Of a stretch of 64,000 nucleotides of DNA, positions 1 to 8,193 are shown piece after piece (position 1 is the stretch's first letter; every line of letters starts with the position of its first letter). Below the pieces are notes generated by a model that worked only from the letters and a program-made list of their open reading frames with translations, was not told the DNA's origin and did no database searches. The position numbers and the translations under genes are program-made. Origin of the DNA: Mycobacterium sp. DL (lineage in GTDB: Bacteria; Actinomycetota; Actinomycetes; Mycobacteriales; Mycobacteriaceae); assembly GCF_039729195.1 (NCBI RefSeq), contig NZ_CP155796.1, positions 310,001 through 374,000 on the forward strand. Direction: 5' to 3'.

Positions 1-1
1 C

Positions 2-688
2 ATCCACACCGATTACGAGGACGTGGACATGCACGATCCGGCCAACATCGTGTGGAAGGAGGGGAACACGACCTACGTCTTCGTGCCGACCGAGAACCTG
101 CCGCTGCTCGAGCCGCTGCGTCGACTGGGGCTCACGGACTTGGCCGACGCCCTCAACGGACCGCTGAAAGAAATCGTGGAACGAGGCTACGACCGGTCGT
201 ATCTGCCGACGGACGAGGACGAACCGCCGAGCGTCGCCGTGCTGTCTGCCCCGCTGGGTTCCGACCAGGCGGAGCCTGATGCCGTGCGCGCAAGCCGGAC
301 GCCGGAGACAGCTGACCCTGCTTCATCTTCGGCCGAACCGAAGTCCGGACAGCAGGATGTTGACCGCAACAACACGGGCGCAACCGATACGGTCGCCGCG
401 ACGTCACCATCGGATGCGACCGACGACGCGGATGTTGAAGCGCCGCCCACCTCCGGGTCTCGCGAAAGCGACGAGAACCGTGACGATGCGGACGAGACGG
501 CTGAGGCGACTGCCGCGTCCGACACCGAGCAGGAATCGGAAGCGGCCAGCAGTCGCAAGAGGGTGCGTGTCGGTGCGGACACGGACGACGCGACGGCAAA
601 GGGTGAAGACCGGGATGGGTCGTCGTCCGGCGCCGACAGCGACGGAGCCGCCGATAGCGATAAAGCCGCCGACAGTGACAGCGACTGA
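2..688 (+). CDS. PE-PPE domain protein, C-terminal part (5' truncated)
   Basis: The reading frame is open from the left edge, so the gene starts outside the window. The first ~65 visible codons resemble the end of the mycobacterial PE-PPE (alpha/beta hydrolase) domain, including VFVPTENLPLLEPLRRLG and LNGPLKEIVERGYDRS. After residue ~70 the protein becomes a ~150-residue disordered tail rich in Asp, Ser, Glu, Ala and Thr, ending in repeated SD/AADSD units. Such proteins are exported or cell-surface esterase-like enzymes with a Ser-Asp-His triad; the serine would lie upstream. The acidic tail is unusually long. The stop is 2 nt from the convergent lipase end. Family assignment is fairly sure; substrate unknown. 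Confidence 0.7.
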   Translation: MHTDYEDVDMHDPANIVWKEGNTTYVFVPTENLPLLEPLRRLGLTDLADALNGPLKEIVERGYDRSYLPTDEDEPPSVAVLSAPLGSDQAEPDAVRASRTPETADPASSSAEPKSGQQDVDRNNTGATDTVAATSPSDATDDADVEAPPTSGSRESDENRDDADETAEATAASDTEQESEAASSRKRVRVGADTDDATAKGEDRDGSSSGADSDGAADSDKAADSDSD

Positions 689-689
689 A

Positions 690-1601
690 CTACGCCGCCG
701 GCGGCGCGTAAGCCGTTCGCAGCAGAGCACACTGACTGGCAAAAAACGATTGTGAGACACTGGCTTTCGGTGCGATCCCGTCGAACCCGTGGAATGCGCC
801 GTCGACCACCATGACCTCGCACGGCACGCCCGCGGCACGCAGTCGCTCGGCGTAGGCCAGATCCTCGTCGTGGAACAGGTCCAGTGTCCCGACACCGATC
901 CACGCCGGCGGCAGTCCGGCCAGATCCTGGCGGCGGGCGGGGACGGCGACGTTGGGATCGGCATCGCCCAGATAGGCCCGCCAACCGAACCGGTTGCTCG
1001 ACTGGTTCCACAGCCGGTGGCCGGGATTGTCCAGACCGGCGCGCTGCACGGTACGGTCGTCGATCATCGGATAGACGAGAATCTGTGCGGCAACGTCGAT
1101 CTCGCCGCGGTCGCGGGTGAGCAGCGCGAGCGTGGCCGCCAACCCGCCGCCCGCGCTGGCCCCGCCGATCGCCACCCGGTCCGGGTCCACAGACGGGAGC
1201 GCGCGCAGCCAGTTCAGCGCCGAATAGCAGTCCTCGACGGGCGCCGGATACGGATGTTCGGGAGCCAGTCGGTAGTCGACCGAGACCACGGTGGCGCCGA
1301 GTTCCCGGGCGAACCTGCCGCACAGCACGTCGTCCTGGGCGGCGTCGCCGATCACGTAGCCGCCGCCGTGGATCCACAGCAGCGCCGGACCCGGAGTGGC
1401 CGCGCCCACGGGACGGTACAGCCGGACCCCGACGCCTGATGGCAGCGTCAGAACCTCTGGCGCATCGGGGCCCTCGGGATCACGCCCCCACATGAGCCGG
1501 CCGGCGGCACGCATCAACGGCAACGTCAGGGGCGTGATGATCTGCTTCGGCAGCAGTCGGGCGCTGCGTTTCAGCTCGGGATGGAACTCGATGCTGTGCA
1601 C
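690..1601 (-). CDS. lipW: Alpha/beta hydrolase, hormone-sensitive lipase family (LipW-like)
   Basis: A 303-residue esterase/lipase of the HSL family. The oxyanion motif HGGGY is at residues 78-82, the nucleophile elbow GASAGG gives Ser149, the acid is probably Asp241 in GTLDLFHDED, and the base His271 is in AFHGFD. No signal peptide is seen, so a cytosolic short- to medium-chain ester hydrolase is likely. The GTG start lies 16 bp after the fadE stop, so the two form an operon. Length matches M. tuberculosis LipW (Rv0217c), and the nearby lipC and WS/DGAT support orthology. The substrate is not known from sequence. Confidence 0.85.
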   Translation of the reverse strand: MHSIEFHPELKRSARLLPKQIITPLTLPLMRAAGRLMWGRDPEGPDAPEVLTLPSGVGVRLYRPVGAATPGPALLWIHGGGYVIGDAAQDDVLCGRFARELGATVVSVDYRLAPEHPYPAPVEDCYSALNWLRALPSVDPDRVAIGGASAGGGLAATLALLTRDRGEIDVAAQILVYPMIDDRTVQRAGLDNPGHRLWNQSSNRFGWRAYLGDADPNVAVPARRQDLAGLPPAWIGVGTLDLFHDEDLAYAERLRAAGVPCEVMVVDGAFHGFDGIAPKASVSQSFFASQCALLRTAYAPPAA

Positions 1602-1617
1602 CCGACCAGTATGCGCA

Positions 1618-3789
1618 TCACTTCAGCAGCGGATCGCGCGGTAGCCCCAGAATTCTCTCGGCGATCGTGTTGCGGGTGATCTCGGAGGTTCCGCCGGCGA
1701 TCGTCATCGCGCGGTTGCCGAGATAGCTGAGCGTCAGCTGCGGGGTCTGCCCGACGACCGCGGCGGTGCCGGCGAGCTCGAAGGCCAGCTCAGTGAGGTG
1801 CTGCCCGGATTCGGCGACCAGCAGCTTGGTCACGTTGCCCTCGGGCCCCGGCTCGGCACCCGCGATCGCCCGGGTGGCGCGCCGCAGGTTGAGCAGTCGC
1901 AACGAATGGATCTCGGCGATCACCTCACCGGCGCGTCGGACATACCTGTCGGAGGTTGCGGGCGAGCTGTCCAGCAGCTCGACCAGCTGGTCAGGGGTGG
2001 TACCACCGATGGCGCCCGATCCGCCGCCGATGGAGATGCGTTCGTTGCCCAACGTCGCGCGGGCCACCAGCCAGCCCTTGTTCACGTCGCCGACGACATC
2101 GGAGTCCGGCACGAACACGTCGTCGAAGAACACTTCGTTGAAGTGGGCGTCGCCGGTGATCCCGCGCAGCGGATTGACTTTCACCCCTTCGGATTTCATG
2201 TCGATCGCCATCATCGTCACGCCGGCGTGCTTCTGGGCGTCGAAGTCGGTGCGCACGGTGGCCAGCCCCCACTGGCACATGTGGGCCAGGCTCGTCCAGA
2301 CTTTCTGACCGGTGACCCGCCAGCCGCCGTCGACCTTCTTCGCCGACGTGCGCACCGCCGCGGCGTCAGATCCGGCCCCGGGCTCGGAGAACAGCTGGCA
2401 CCACATCACCTGGCCCCGCAGCACCGGCTCCACCCAGCGCTCGCGCTGATCGGCCGTGCCCGCCTGGGCGATGGTCAGCGCCACCCAGCCGGTGATCCCC
2501 ATGTCGGGACGACGGATGTCGGCGAACTCCTCCTCGATCGCGAGTTGTTCGAGGACGTCGGCGCCCCGTCCCCACGGCTTGGGCCAGTGCGGGACCAGGT
2601 AACCGGACTCGACGAGGAAGTCCCGCTGCTGGTCGGCGGGCAGCGCCCGGACCTCGGCGGCCGCCGCACCAGCCTGGGTGCGGTACTCCCCGGACTCCGG
2701 GGGCAGCGTGAACGACGCACCCAGTGCTCGTCCGCTGCGCTGTCCCTCGACGACGTCGAGCAGCGGGTCGGCACCGTCGGCCATCAGCGCCGCGAGCATG
2801 CGGGCTCGGCGCAGATACAGATGGGCGTCGTGCTCCCAGGTGTAGCCGATGCCCCCGTGTAGCTGAATGTTGTTCTGCGCGTTGAACACCTGGGCCCTGA
2901 TCGCATGTGAGGCAGCCACCGCGGCGGGGAACCAGGCGCTGTCGAGATCGTCGGCGCGGGCCGCGTCCCAGGTGGCCGCAGTGGCGACCTCGGCGTCGAC
3001 GAGCATGTTGGCCGCGTGGTGCTTGACCGCCTGGAAGGTGCCGATGGTGCGGCCGAACTGTTCTCGCACCTTGGCGTACTCGACGGCCATCTCGAGTGCC
3101 GCCCAGCTGACCCCGACCGCCTCGGCCGAAGCCAGGATGCGAAATACCGTCCTGGCGTTGCGGGCCGCGCCGCGCAGCACGCGGTCGGCGGGCACGGTGA
3201 CCTCGCGCAATGCCACCGACCCGGTGCTGCGTGTGGTGTCCAGCGGCTCGAGCGCGGTGACGGTGACCCCCTCGGCGCCGACGTCGACGACCACCACGTC
3301 ATCGCCCGCTGCCAGGACCAGGACGTCGGCATCGGGTGCGCCCAGCACCGCGGAACTCTCCCCGGTGACGACCAGGTCAGAACTCACCGACAGCGATCCC
3401 GAGACACCCAGCGCCCCCACGGTCTCACCTGTGGCGAGGGCGGGAAGTAGTTGGGTGCGAACGGATTCCGGAGCGCAGCGGTCGATGACCACCGCTGCGG
3501 ACACGCTGGGCAGGAACGGGCCCGGGCACAGTTGGCGGCCCTGGCACTCGAGCACCACCGCCAGCTCGGCCAGCCCGAATCCCGAGCCGCCGAAGTCCTC
3601 GCCGATGGCCAGCCCGATCCATCCGAGTTCTGTTGCCGCCGACCAGATCTCGGATGGATGTGACGACCCGCCCTCGAGCGATGCTCGAGCCGTGGCCAGG
3701 GTTCGCAACCGGGTGAGCTGGCCGGACACCGCCTCGGCGAGATCCTGGTGGTCGTCGGAGATGGCAAGCGCTGACGCGGTGGTGCCCAT
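1618..3789 (-). CDS. Fused double-domain acyl-CoA dehydrogenase (FadE6/FadE34 type)
   Basis: A 723-residue protein made of two acyl-CoA dehydrogenase units in tandem. Half one (about 1-345) has GEDFGGSGFGL, REQFGRTIGTFQAVKHH and LHGGIGYTWEHD. Half two (about 360-723) has WCQLFSEPGAGSD, VTGQKVWTSLAH and the end motif AGGTSEITRNTIAERILGLP. This fusion corresponds to the alpha2beta2 FadE pairs of steroid side-chain oxidation joined in one chain. It should introduce an alpha-beta double bond into an acyl- or steroid-CoA, using FAD. Length is close to M. tuberculosis FadE6 (731) and FadE34 (711); the two cannot be separated here, so no symbol is given. It heads an operon with lipW and is divergent from lipC. 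The C-terminal unit has GGTSEI where single-domain enzymes have the catalytic YEGT. Confidence 0.88.
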   Translation of the reverse strand: MGTTASALAISDDHQDLAEAVSGQLTRLRTLATARASLEGGSSHPSEIWSAATELGWIGLAIGEDFGGSGFGLAELAVVLECQGRQLCPGPFLPSVSAAVVIDRCAPESVRTQLLPALATGETVGALGVSGSLSVSSDLVVTGESSAVLGAPDADVLVLAAGDDVVVVDVGAEGVTVTALEPLDTTRSTGSVALREVTVPADRVLRGAARNARTVFRILASAEAVGVSWAALEMAVEYAKVREQFGRTIGTFQAVKHHAANMLVDAEVATAATWDAARADDLDSAWFPAAVAASHAIRAQVFNAQNNIQLHGGIGYTWEHDAHLYLRRARMLAALMADGADPLLDVVEGQRSGRALGASFTLPPESGEYRTQAGAAAAEVRALPADQQRDFLVESGYLVPHWPKPWGRGADVLEQLAIEEEFADIRRPDMGITGWVALTIAQAGTADQRERWVEPVLRGQVMWCQLFSEPGAGSDAAAVRTSAKKVDGGWRVTGQKVWTSLAHMCQWGLATVRTDFDAQKHAGVTMMAIDMKSEGVKVNPLRGITGDAHFNEVFFDDVFVPDSDVVGDVNKGWLVARATLGNERISIGGGSGAIGGTTPDQLVELLDSSPATSDRYVRRAGEVIAEIHSLRLLNLRRATRAIAGAEPGPEGNVTKLLVAESGQHLTELAFELAGTAAVVGQTPQLTLSYLGNRAMTIAGGTSEITRNTIAERILGLPRDPLLK

Positions 3790-3811
3790 GGGTGAGCCTC
3801 TGTCCTCGGGT

Positions 3812-3827
3812 TTTGACGGTCGTCAAA
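3812..3827. promoter_or_regulatory. Perfect palindrome upstream of fadE (candidate operator)
   Basis: TTTGACG-gt-CGTCAAA: two perfect 7-bp arms with a 2-bp spacer, centred about 30 bp upstream of the fadE start codon. It resembles a TetR- or GntR-type operator in architecture but does not match the KstR consensus. Which protein binds is unknown. Confidence 0.5.
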
Positions 3828-3861
3828 TCAAGCTATCGCGCGTCCACCTCCGCAGGTCAAA

Positions 3862-3877
3862 TGTGAGCCACATCACA
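3862..3877. promoter_or_regulatory. Crp-like palindrome in the fadE/lipC divergent region
   Basis: TGTGA-gccaca-TCACA, a perfect TGTGA-N6-TCACA palindrome, the consensus shared by E. coli CRP and mycobacterial Crp (Rv3676). It lies 73 bp from the fadE start and 82 bp from the lipC start, so it could control either or both. The match is seen directly; binding is inferred. Confidence 0.6.
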
Positions 3878-3946
3878 GATGTATGACGCTTTCGGGCTGA
3901 GTAGACAACTTCGCTCAGATTGTCGTTTCGTTTCCGGTCAGCGGGG

Positions 3947-3952
3947 TACGCT
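3947..3952 (+). promoter_or_regulatory. -10 box for a leaderless lipC transcript
   Basis: TACGCT followed by 6 nt and then the ATG at 3959. In mycobacteria a TANNNT box spaced 6-7 nt from the start codon is typical of leaderless mRNA, and no clear Shine-Dalgarno precedes this ATG. No good -35 was seen. Confidence 0.5.
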
Positions 3953-3958
3953 CGCGCA

Positions 3959-5182
3959 ATGACGGAACGACCGGATATCCGGTATCCCGGCCCGACCCTC
4001 ACCACCCGCCTGCAATGGTTGCTGAAAGCCGGTCCTTCCGACCACCTGCTGGCCATGAGCGTCGCTTCCGCGTCGCTCCCGGTGATCGGAAAGCACCTCG
4101 AACCACTGGGCGCGCTGACTGCGGGGCTCATCTGGGGGGCTCGGCATGCGCCCGATTTCCTCGGTGCCACCGCCAGATCGCTGTTCACTCCCAGCGACGC
4201 CGAACTCAAGCGCCAGGAACGCGAAAGCACCAATGCGGTCTCCGAGGCTGCCCTGCGCGGGGTCGTCTCCGCCAAGGATCTCGAGATCGAATGGCCGGAG
4301 CCCGAGAGCACCCCGCCGGTGTGGAAGATGCGCGAACATCGCCGCAACGTGCACCGGACCTCGGTGCGGTACGGACCTCGTCCGACGCAGTTGCTCGACG
4401 TCTGGCGCCGCGACGACCTGCCCGCCGAGCCCGCGCCGGTGATGATCTTCCTGCCGGGGGGCGCCTGGGTGCACGGCAGCCGCTTCCTGCAGGGCTACGC
4501 GCTGATGTCGCATCTGGCCGAGCAGGGCTGGGTGTGTCTGTCCATCGACTACCGCGTCGCGCCGCACAACCCCTGGCCGGCCCACATCATGGACGTCAAG
4601 GCCGCGATCGCCTGGGCACGGGCCAACGTCGACAAGTTCGGCGGTGACCGCAACTTCGTGACCGTGGCGGGCACCTCGGCCGGCGGGCATCTCGCAGCGC
4701 TGGCAGGGCTGACGGCCAACGATCCCGAACTCCAGGGTGAACTGCCCGAAGGGTCGGACACGTCGGTCGACGCCGTGGTCGGTATCTACGGGCGCTACGA
4801 CTGGGAAGACAAGTCCACCGTCGAGCGGGTCCGGTTCGTCGACTTCCTCGAGCGGGTCGTCGTCGGCCGCAAGATCGCCAAGCATCCCGATGTGTTCCGC
4901 AATGCCTCGCCGATCGCGCGGGTGCATCCCGAGGCGCCGCCGTTCCTGGTCATGCACGGTACCGGTGACAGTGTCATCCCGGTGGCGCAGGCGCGCAGTT
5001 TCGTCGACCGTCTCAAAGAGGTCTCGCGGTCGGTGGTGGGCTACGTCGAACTGCCCGGAGCAGGGCACGGTTTCGACATGATCGACGGGGCTCGAACAGG
5101 ATCTGCCGCGACGGCAATCGGCTTGTTCCTCAACCATATTCACCGAAACAGAAGTCTCATCGGGGCCAAAGAGGTTATATAG
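3959..5182 (+). CDS. lipC: Alpha/beta hydrolase, LipC-like esterase
   Basis: A 407-residue esterase. The oxyanion region is LPGGAWVHGSR (165-175), the nucleophile is Ser240 in GTSAGGH, with acid Asp337 in HGTGDSVIP and base His370 in GAGHGFD. A hydrophobic stretch at about 31-63 may anchor the N-terminus to the membrane. The ATG at 3959 is chosen over an in-frame upstream start because a -10 box ends 6 nt before it. M. tuberculosis LipC (Rv0220, 403 aa) is a surface-associated short-chain esterase with the same downstream WS/DGAT neighbour. A paralog, LipO, is in this window at 8194-9450. The next gene begins 25 bp downstream, so the two are co-transcribed. Confidence 0.88.
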   Translation: MTERPDIRYPGPTLTTRLQWLLKAGPSDHLLAMSVASASLPVIGKHLEPLGALTAGLIWGARHAPDFLGATARSLFTPSDAELKRQERESTNAVSEAALRGVVSAKDLEIEWPEPESTPPVWKMREHRRNVHRTSVRYGPRPTQLLDVWRRDDLPAEPAPVMIFLPGGAWVHGSRFLQGYALMSHLAEQGWVCLSIDYRVAPHNPWPAHIMDVKAAIAWARANVDKFGGDRNFVTVAGTSAGGHLAALAGLTANDPELQGELPEGSDTSVDAVVGIYGRYDWEDKSTVERVRFVDFLERVVVGRKIAKHPDVFRNASPIARVHPEAPPFLVMHGTGDSVIPVAQARSFVDRLKEVSRSVVGYVELPGAGHGFDMIDGARTGSAATAIGLFLNHIHRNRSLIGAKEVI

Positions 5183-5207
5183 ACGCCTCCGGGCAGGAGG
5201 GGTTGGC

Positions 5208-6626
5208 GTGAAGAGGCTTCGTGGGTGGGACGCTGTGCTGTTGTACAGCGAAACCCCCAATGTTCACATGCACACGTTGAAGTTGGCGGTGATCCAACTC
5301 GACGATCTCGGTGGCGCGAAGTTCGGCGTCGAGGAACTGCGCAAGGTCATCCACAGTCGGCTGCACAAGCTCGAACCGTTCCGTTTCGAGCTGATCGACA
5401 TCCCGTTCAAGTTCCACCACCCCATGTGGCGGGAGAACGCCGAGGTCGACCTCGAGTACCACGTTCGGCCCTACCGGGTCGACGCGCCCGGCGGTCGCCG
5501 GCAACTCGATGAAGCGGTGGGCCGGATCGCCAGCACCCCGCTGGATCGGAGCCGTCCGCTGTGGGAGATGTATCTGATCGAGGGCCTGGCCGACGGACGG
5601 ATCGCGGTGCTCGGCAAGATCCACCACGCCCTGGCCGACGGTGTCGCCTCGGCGAACCTGCTCGCTCGCGGTATGGATCTGCAGGACGGTCCCGCGGCGG
5701 ATCGTGATTCCTACGCCACCGATCCGGCTCCGTCCAAAGGCGAACTGGTGCGTACCGCGTTCACCGATCACCTACGCCAGATCGGCAAATTCCCCTCGGT
5801 CGTGCGCTACACCGCCCAGGGGGTGAGCCGGGTGCGGAAGAGCCCGCACAAACTGTCGCCCGAGCTGACGAGACCGTTCACGCCGCCACCGTCGTTCATG
5901 AACCACATGGTCGACTCCACGCGGCGGTACGCCACTGCCACCCTGTCGCTGGACGACGTCAAGAAGACCGGCAAACACCTGGGCGTCACCATCAACGACA
6001 TGGTGCTGTCGCTGTCGGCCGGCGCTTTACGAAAACTGTTGCTGCGGTACGACAATCGTGCAGACCATCCGTTGCTGGCCTCGGTTCCGGTGAGCTTCGA
6101 CTTCTCGGCGGACCGCATCTTCGGCAATTACTTCACCGGGGTGCTGGTCAGCCTTCCCGTCGACGTCGAGGATCCCTTGGAGCGGGTGCGCGCCGCCCAC
6201 GACGCCGCCGCGGCCGGCAAGGAGAGCAACAACCTGCTCGGGCCGGAACTGGTCAGCCGGTGGTCGGCGTACTTCCCGCCCGCACCGGCCGAGGCGATGT
6301 TCCGCTGGTTGTCGAACAAGGACGGCCAGAACAAGGTGATGAACCTGCCGATCTCCAACGTGCCGGGACCCAGGGAACGCGCCCGTGTCGGTGGCGCGCT
6401 GGTCACCGAGATCTACTCGGTCGGACCGTTGACGGCGGGCAGCGGACTCAACATCACGGTGTGGAGCTATGTCGACCAGTTGAACATCTCGGTGCTCTCC
6501 GACGGCAGGACGCTCGAGGATCCGCACGAGCTGACCGACGCGATGGTCGATGCCTTCATCGAGATCCGTGCTGCCGCAGGGCTTCCCGAGGAGTTGACGA
6601 TCGTCGAGACCGCCATGGCGCCGTAG
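5208..6626 (+). CDS. Wax ester synthase / diacylglycerol acyltransferase (WS/DGAT)
   Basis: A 472-residue WS/DGAT. The acyltransferase signature HHALADG (HHxxxDG) is at residues 139-145, and the C-terminal half has the conserved PISNVPGPRE motif. These enzymes join acyl-CoA to diacylglycerol or a long-chain alcohol to make storage triacylglycerol or wax ester at the inner membrane face. The GTG start has a strong AGGAGG-type ribosome site just upstream and follows lipC by 25 bp. It matches Rv0221 (469 aa) in length and position. Specificity between TAG and wax ester cannot be read from the sequence. Confidence 0.9.
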   Translation: MKRLRGWDAVLLYSETPNVHMHTLKLAVIQLDDLGGAKFGVEELRKVIHSRLHKLEPFRFELIDIPFKFHHPMWRENAEVDLEYHVRPYRVDAPGGRRQLDEAVGRIASTPLDRSRPLWEMYLIEGLADGRIAVLGKIHHALADGVASANLLARGMDLQDGPAADRDSYATDPAPSKGELVRTAFTDHLRQIGKFPSVVRYTAQGVSRVRKSPHKLSPELTRPFTPPPSFMNHMVDSTRRYATATLSLDDVKKTGKHLGVTINDMVLSLSAGALRKLLLRYDNRADHPLLASVPVSFDFSADRIFGNYFTGVLVSLPVDVEDPLERVRAAHDAAAAGKESNNLLGPELVSRWSAYFPPAPAEAMFRWLSNKDGQNKVMNLPISNVPGPRERARVGGALVTEIYSVGPLTAGSGLNITVWSYVDQLNISVLSDGRTLEDPHELTDAMVDAFIEIRAAAGLPEELTIVETAMAP

Positions 6627-6639
6627 GGGCTCGCTCGGG

Positions 6640-7029
6640 TCAGGTCTGCAGGGTCGGGGTCATGGCGGCCTCGAGGATCTTCTCGTCGCGGGTCGCGAGG
6701 GTGAGACTGCGCCGCACCGCCTGCGCGACGATCACCCGGTCGAACGGGTCCTTGTGCTCCCAGCGGAGCCGGCCCGCGAGGATGGCATCCGCGGACTCGA
6801 TGGGCAGCTCGGTGGTGTTCATGTCGGAGAGGACGTCGGTCCACGCCGACAAGAGTGCTTCGCCGTCGAGGCGGCCGAGCCGTGACTTGATAGCGATTTC
6901 CCAGGCCGACGCCGCCGTGACCCACAGGCTTGTGTTCGGGTCGGCGAGTACCGCCAAGGCCGCCGTGTCCACTTCGGACGGTGTGCTCACCAGCCACAGC
7001 AGCGTGTGCGTGTCCAAGAGGACGTTCAC
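6640..7029 (-). CDS. PIN-domain ribonuclease toxin (VapC family)
   Basis: A 129-residue PIN-domain protein starting VNVLLDTHTLLW, with the conserved acidic metal ligands in LLDTHT, SAWEIAIK, DPFDRVIVAQA and TRDEKI. VapC toxins cleave tRNA or rRNA with Mg2+. The GTG start overlaps the antitoxin stop by 4 nt, the usual translational coupling of type II toxin-antitoxin pairs. An in-frame open stretch continues upstream but runs through the antitoxin gene and is not used. Target RNA unknown. Confidence 0.9.
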   Translation of the reverse strand: MNVLLDTHTLLWLVSTPSEVDTAALAVLADPNTSLWVTAASAWEIAIKSRLGRLDGEALLSAWTDVLSDMNTTELPIESADAILAGRLRWEHKDPFDRVIVAQAVRRSLTLATRDEKILEAAMTPTLQT

Positions 7030-7289
7030 GAGTCGGCACCCTCCCAACGCGCGAGCTCCGATGCCGGTAGGGGAGCGTCGAAATCTCGGGGAACGACCAG
7101 ATGTGGCAACTGGCCGAATGTGCGCGGCACAGGCTGGACTGGCACCAACTTGGCGACCGGGCGGCCATGATTCGTGATTGTCACCGCTTGCCCCGTGCGT
7201 TCGACTTCGGCAAGTAGCGCGTTGAGGTGGTTCTTGGCCTCGGTGCTTGTCACGATCGATTCCACGCAATCGAGGTTACTCCCATTCAC
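7026..7289 (-). CDS. Type II antitoxin, Phd/YefM family
   Basis: An 87-residue protein with the Phd/YefM N-terminal fold (STEAKNHLNALLAEVERTG, then TITNHGRPVAKLVP). The N-terminal domain should bind DNA and autoregulate; the C-terminal tail wraps the partner PIN toxin. It is translated first and overlaps the toxin by 4 nt. The GTG at 7289 sits inside a perfect inverted repeat (7287-7307), fitting autorepression. In-frame GTG codons at residues 9 and 13 are alternative starts. Confidence 0.87.
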   Translation of the reverse strand: MNGSNLDCVESIVTSTEAKNHLNALLAEVERTGQAVTITNHGRPVAKLVPVQPVPRTFGQLPHLVVPRDFDAPLPASELARWEGADS

Positions 7290-7307
7290 GCTAGTCGAGC
7301 TAGCGTG
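7287..7307. promoter_or_regulatory. Inverted repeat, probable operator of the toxin-antitoxin pair
   Basis: CACGCTAG-tcgag-CTAGCGTG: perfect 8-bp arms. A further half-site copy (AGCGTGA) follows at 7311-7317. The palindrome overlaps the antitoxin start codon, where Phd/YefM-toxin complexes usually bind to shut off their own promoter. Confidence 0.65.
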
Positions 7308-7463
7308 ATTAGCGTGAGGACTTCGGTCGGGTACCGCAGCACGCCGGTCCGACGGCCCAGGGTGGCAGTCCGCACCGCGACGCTGCCCTACCTGGGGAAA
7401 CCGTTGGCTTCGCTACCGTTGATGCCGCACAAGTGAACAACTGCCGCCGGACAAGGAGTCGCC

Positions 7464-8186
7464 ATGACCACACCGCCCACCGCTCCCGATTTCACAGGGC
7501 TCAAGGCCATGTACATCAACTGCACGTTGAAACGATCGCCGGAGTTGAGCAACACACAGGGACTGGTGGACCGCAGTGTGGCGCTGATGCGCAAGAACGG
7601 AGTCGAGGTCGACCAGATCCGTGCGGTCGATCACGACATCGCCGTGGGTGTCCGGCCGGATATGACGGAGTACGGCTGGGCCACCGACGAGTGGCCCGCC
7701 CTGCTGCAGCGGGTGCTGGCGGCGGACATTCTTGTTCTGGCCGGGCCGGTGTGGCTCGGCGACAACAGCTCGGTGATGCGTCATGTGATCGAGCGACTGT
7801 ACGGCTACTCCGGTGTCCTCAACGACAAGGGTCAGTACGCGTACTACGGCCGAGTCGGCGGGTGTCTGCTCACCGGAAACGAAGACGGTGTGAAGCACTG
7901 CGCGATGAGCATCCTCTACAGCCTCCAGCACCTCGGGTACACGGTGCCGCCACAGGCGGATGCGGGTTGGATGGGCGAGGCGGGTCCGGGTCCGTCGTAT
8001 CTGGACGAAGGATCAGGCGGGCCGGAGAACGACTTCGTCAATCGAAATACCACGTTCTTGACGTACAACGTGATGCACATGGCCAAGATTCTCAAGGGTG
8101 CGGGCGGGTTCCCCGCGTACGGAAATCAGCGCTCAGAATGGGAAGCCGGCTGCGACTTCGGATACGACAACCCCGAGTATCGCTGA
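7464..8186 (+). CDS. Flavodoxin-fold NAD(P)H-dependent FMN oxidoreductase
   Basis: A 240-residue protein of the flavodoxin-like fold. The N-terminus has the FMN-phosphate loop region NCTLKRSPELSNTQGL (about residues 17-32), followed by DILVLAGPVWLGDNSSVMRHVIERL, typical of NADPH-dependent FMN reductases and quinone reductases (motif shortened here to its start: DILVLAGPVWLGD). A probable ribosome site (AAGGAG) precedes the ATG. It stands alone between the toxin-antitoxin pair and lipO, with which it is convergent. Substrate unknown. Confidence 0.78.
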   Translation: MTTPPTAPDFTGLKAMYINCTLKRSPELSNTQGLVDRSVALMRKNGVEVDQIRAVDHDIAVGVRPDMTEYGWATDEWPALLQRVLAADILVLAGPVWLGDNSSVMRHVIERLYGYSGVLNDKGQYAYYGRVGGCLLTGNEDGVKHCAMSILYSLQHLGYTVPPQADAGWMGEAGPGPSYLDEGSGGPENDFVNRNTTFLTYNVMHMAKILKGAGGFPAYGNQRSEWEAGCDFGYDNPEYR

Positions 8187-8193
8187 CGACCAA

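Noticed and set aside
187..1377. A 396-codon minus-strand frame over the PE-PPE tail and lipW
   Set aside because: Crosses a real gene on the same strand in another frame and has no conserved motif.
3790..3958. A KstR site for the fadE6/34-type gene
   Set aside because: No AACNNGTT core was found in the divergent region; the palindrome there is of another type.
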